Positions 4,464 to 5,268 of a stretch of 5,268 nucleotides of DNA are shown piece after piece; position 1 is the stretch's first letter; each line of letters begins with the position of its first letter. Both the position numbers and the translations under genes were made by a program. This DNA is from CAYOHP01 sp964403795 [NCBI: uncultured bacterium]. Lineage in GTDB: Bacteria; Muiribacteriota; UBA6191; CAZXTJ01. The notes beneath the pieces are model-generated. The model was not told where the DNA came from. It was given only the letters and a program-made list of their open reading frames with translations, and made no database searches. The DNA is taken from contig CAYOHP010000120.1 in the NCBI GenBank assembly GCA_964403795.1, positions 13,991 to 19,258 on the forward strand. The letters run 5' to 3'.

Positions 4464-5268
4464 TTGTCCATCTCCATCCGGCGGACCGGTTCCGGCATTC
4501 CGATCCTGGTCGAGAACATCGACCACTTGCGCTCGGTGACCCTGGGCGTGTGGGCCCGGGTGGGGTCACGCCAGGAGTCCCCCGAGGAGTTCGGGGTCAG
4601 CCACCTGGTCGAGCACATGCTCTTCAAGGGCACCCGCCGCCGCTCGGCCCGCCGGATCGCCGAGCTGATCGAGAATGTGGGCGGGGAGCTCAACGCCTTC
4701 ACCAGCCGGGAGTACTCCTGCTTCTACGCCCGGGTCTCGTGGGACAAGCTCCCGCTGGCCGCCGAGGTGCTGGCCGACCTGGTCCAGAACCCCACCTTCC
4801 CCGAGGACGAACTCGACAAGGAACGCAGGGTCATCCTCGAGGAGATCTCGATGTACGAGGACCAGCCCGACGATCAGGTCCACGAGGACATGACGGCCTG
4901 CCTCTACGACGAGACCATGGGCCACCCCATCGTGGGGACCAGGGAGATCGTGGCCGGGGTCGCCCGGGACAGCCTGCTCAAGTACTACCGGGAGCGCTAC
5001 GTCCCCTCGAACCTCTTCCTCACGGTGGTCGGTCGCATTCCCAGGGGCGGACTCCAGGTCCTGGCGAAGGCCTTCGGAGGAAGGCGTACCGGGCGCACCC
5101 CGAACCGGGGCGTGGAGGCCACGGCGGCCTTCCGCTGCCTGGACCGGGTGCGCACCAAGAAGATCGAACAGCTCCATCTCTGCCTGGCCGCGGCCGGGCT
5201 CTCGATCCGCCACCGCGACCGCTACGCCCTGCACCTGCTCTCGAACCACCTGGGCGGCGGCATGGCGA
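4464..5268 (+). CDS. M16 family (pitrilysin/MPP-like) zinc metallopeptidase, 3'-truncated by window edge
   Basis: This is the N-terminal part of an M16B-type zinc peptidase, the family of mitochondrial processing peptidase beta and Bacillus MlpA. The frame stays open from the TTG at 4464 to the right edge (268 codons); full members are about 410-430 residues, so roughly the last 150 are missing. The inverted zinc motif HLVEH (47-51) is intact, with zinc ligands His47 and His51 and catalytic Glu50, followed by MLFKGT. The downstream Glu ligand falls in ILEEI (Glu126 or Glu127), followed by MYEDQPDD. Other family segments are GGELNAFTSREYSCFYARV (73-91), HPIVGT (154-159), and YVPSNLFLTVVG (179-190). 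The fragment ends in NHLGGGMA, the usual run-up to the second domain. No signal peptide is visible, so a cytoplasmic location is likely. Its substrate is unknown. It starts 2 bases after the pseudouridine synthase stop, implying co-translation. Confidence 0.93.
   Translation, partial: MSISIRRTGSGIPILVENIDHLRSVTLGVWARVGSRQESPEEFGVSHLVEHMLFKGTRRRSARRIAELIENVGGELNAFTSREYSCFYARVSWDKLPLAAEVLADLVQNPTFPEDELDKERRVILEEISMYEDQPDDQVHEDMTACLYDETMGHPIVGTREIVAGVARDSLLKYYRERYVPSNLFLTVVGRIPRGGLQVLAKAFGGRRTGRTPNRGVEATAAFRCLDRVRTKKIEQLHLCLAAAGLSIRHRDRYALHLLSNHLGGGMA

Noticed and set aside
2603-4569. Long minus-strand open frames antisense to pabA, the pseudouridine synthase and the second ABC domain (2603-3919 and 3409-4569)
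   Set aside because: They are shadows of strongly conserved + strand genes; compositionally biased products without recognisable domains.
4566-5249. 227-codon minus-strand open frame at the right end
   Set aside because: It is antisense to the M16 peptidase, whose HLVEH zinc motif and downstream blocks are clear on the + strand.
1-5268. Search for CRISPR, tRNA, insertion sequence, toxin-antitoxin or defence genes
   Set aside because: The window is almost fully accounted for by five housekeeping-type genes and one transporter ATPase. No repeat-spacer pattern, transposase, terminal inverted repeats or tRNA cloverleaf was seen.

Overview
The window is a GC-rich, tightly packed stretch of bacterial chromosome. 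All genes read on the + strand. From left to right it holds the 3' part of rpoA, complete rplQ, a 260-base intergenic region, a fused two-domain ECF-type ABC ATPase, a class I glutamine amidotransferase (pabA/trpG type), an RsuA/RluB-family pseudouridine synthase, and the first 268 codons of an M16 (pitrilysin/MPP-like) zinc peptidase that runs off the right edge.

rpoA-rplQ is the usual end of a large ribosomal-protein operon. It is followed by a strong 11-bp G/C hairpin (1123-1148), and more small inverted repeats and a 9-bp tandem repeat fill the rest of the gap to 1361. The second block (1362-5268) looks like one separate transcription unit. The ATPase stop overlaps the pabA start (GTGA), pabA and the pseudouridine synthase are 23 bases apart, and the synthase and the peptidase are 2 bases apart. 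Apart from rplQ (ATG), the starts are GTG or TTG, several with clear Shine-Dalgarno sequences.

Organism: an ECF ATPase pair placed straight after rpoA-rplQ is a well-known Firmicutes arrangement (normally ecfA1-ecfA2-ecfT-truA). The high GC, the fusion of A1 and A2, and the absence of ecfT directly downstream are not the classical layout. I infer a high-GC bacterium with Firmicutes-like synteny, possibly from an uncultured or deep-branching lineage. The sequence alone does not let me name a phylum.

How the genes work together: the left block is transcription and translation machinery. The right block mixes vitamin or metal uptake energisation, chorismate-derived folate or tryptophan synthesis, rRNA modification and proteolysis, with no obvious single pathway. 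I see no mobile element, CRISPR array, tRNA, defence system or other evident novel system. The most notable points are the EcfA1-EcfA2 fusion without an adjacent EcfT and the structured, repeat-bearing intergenic region, including a minus-strand G-quadruplex-type motif.
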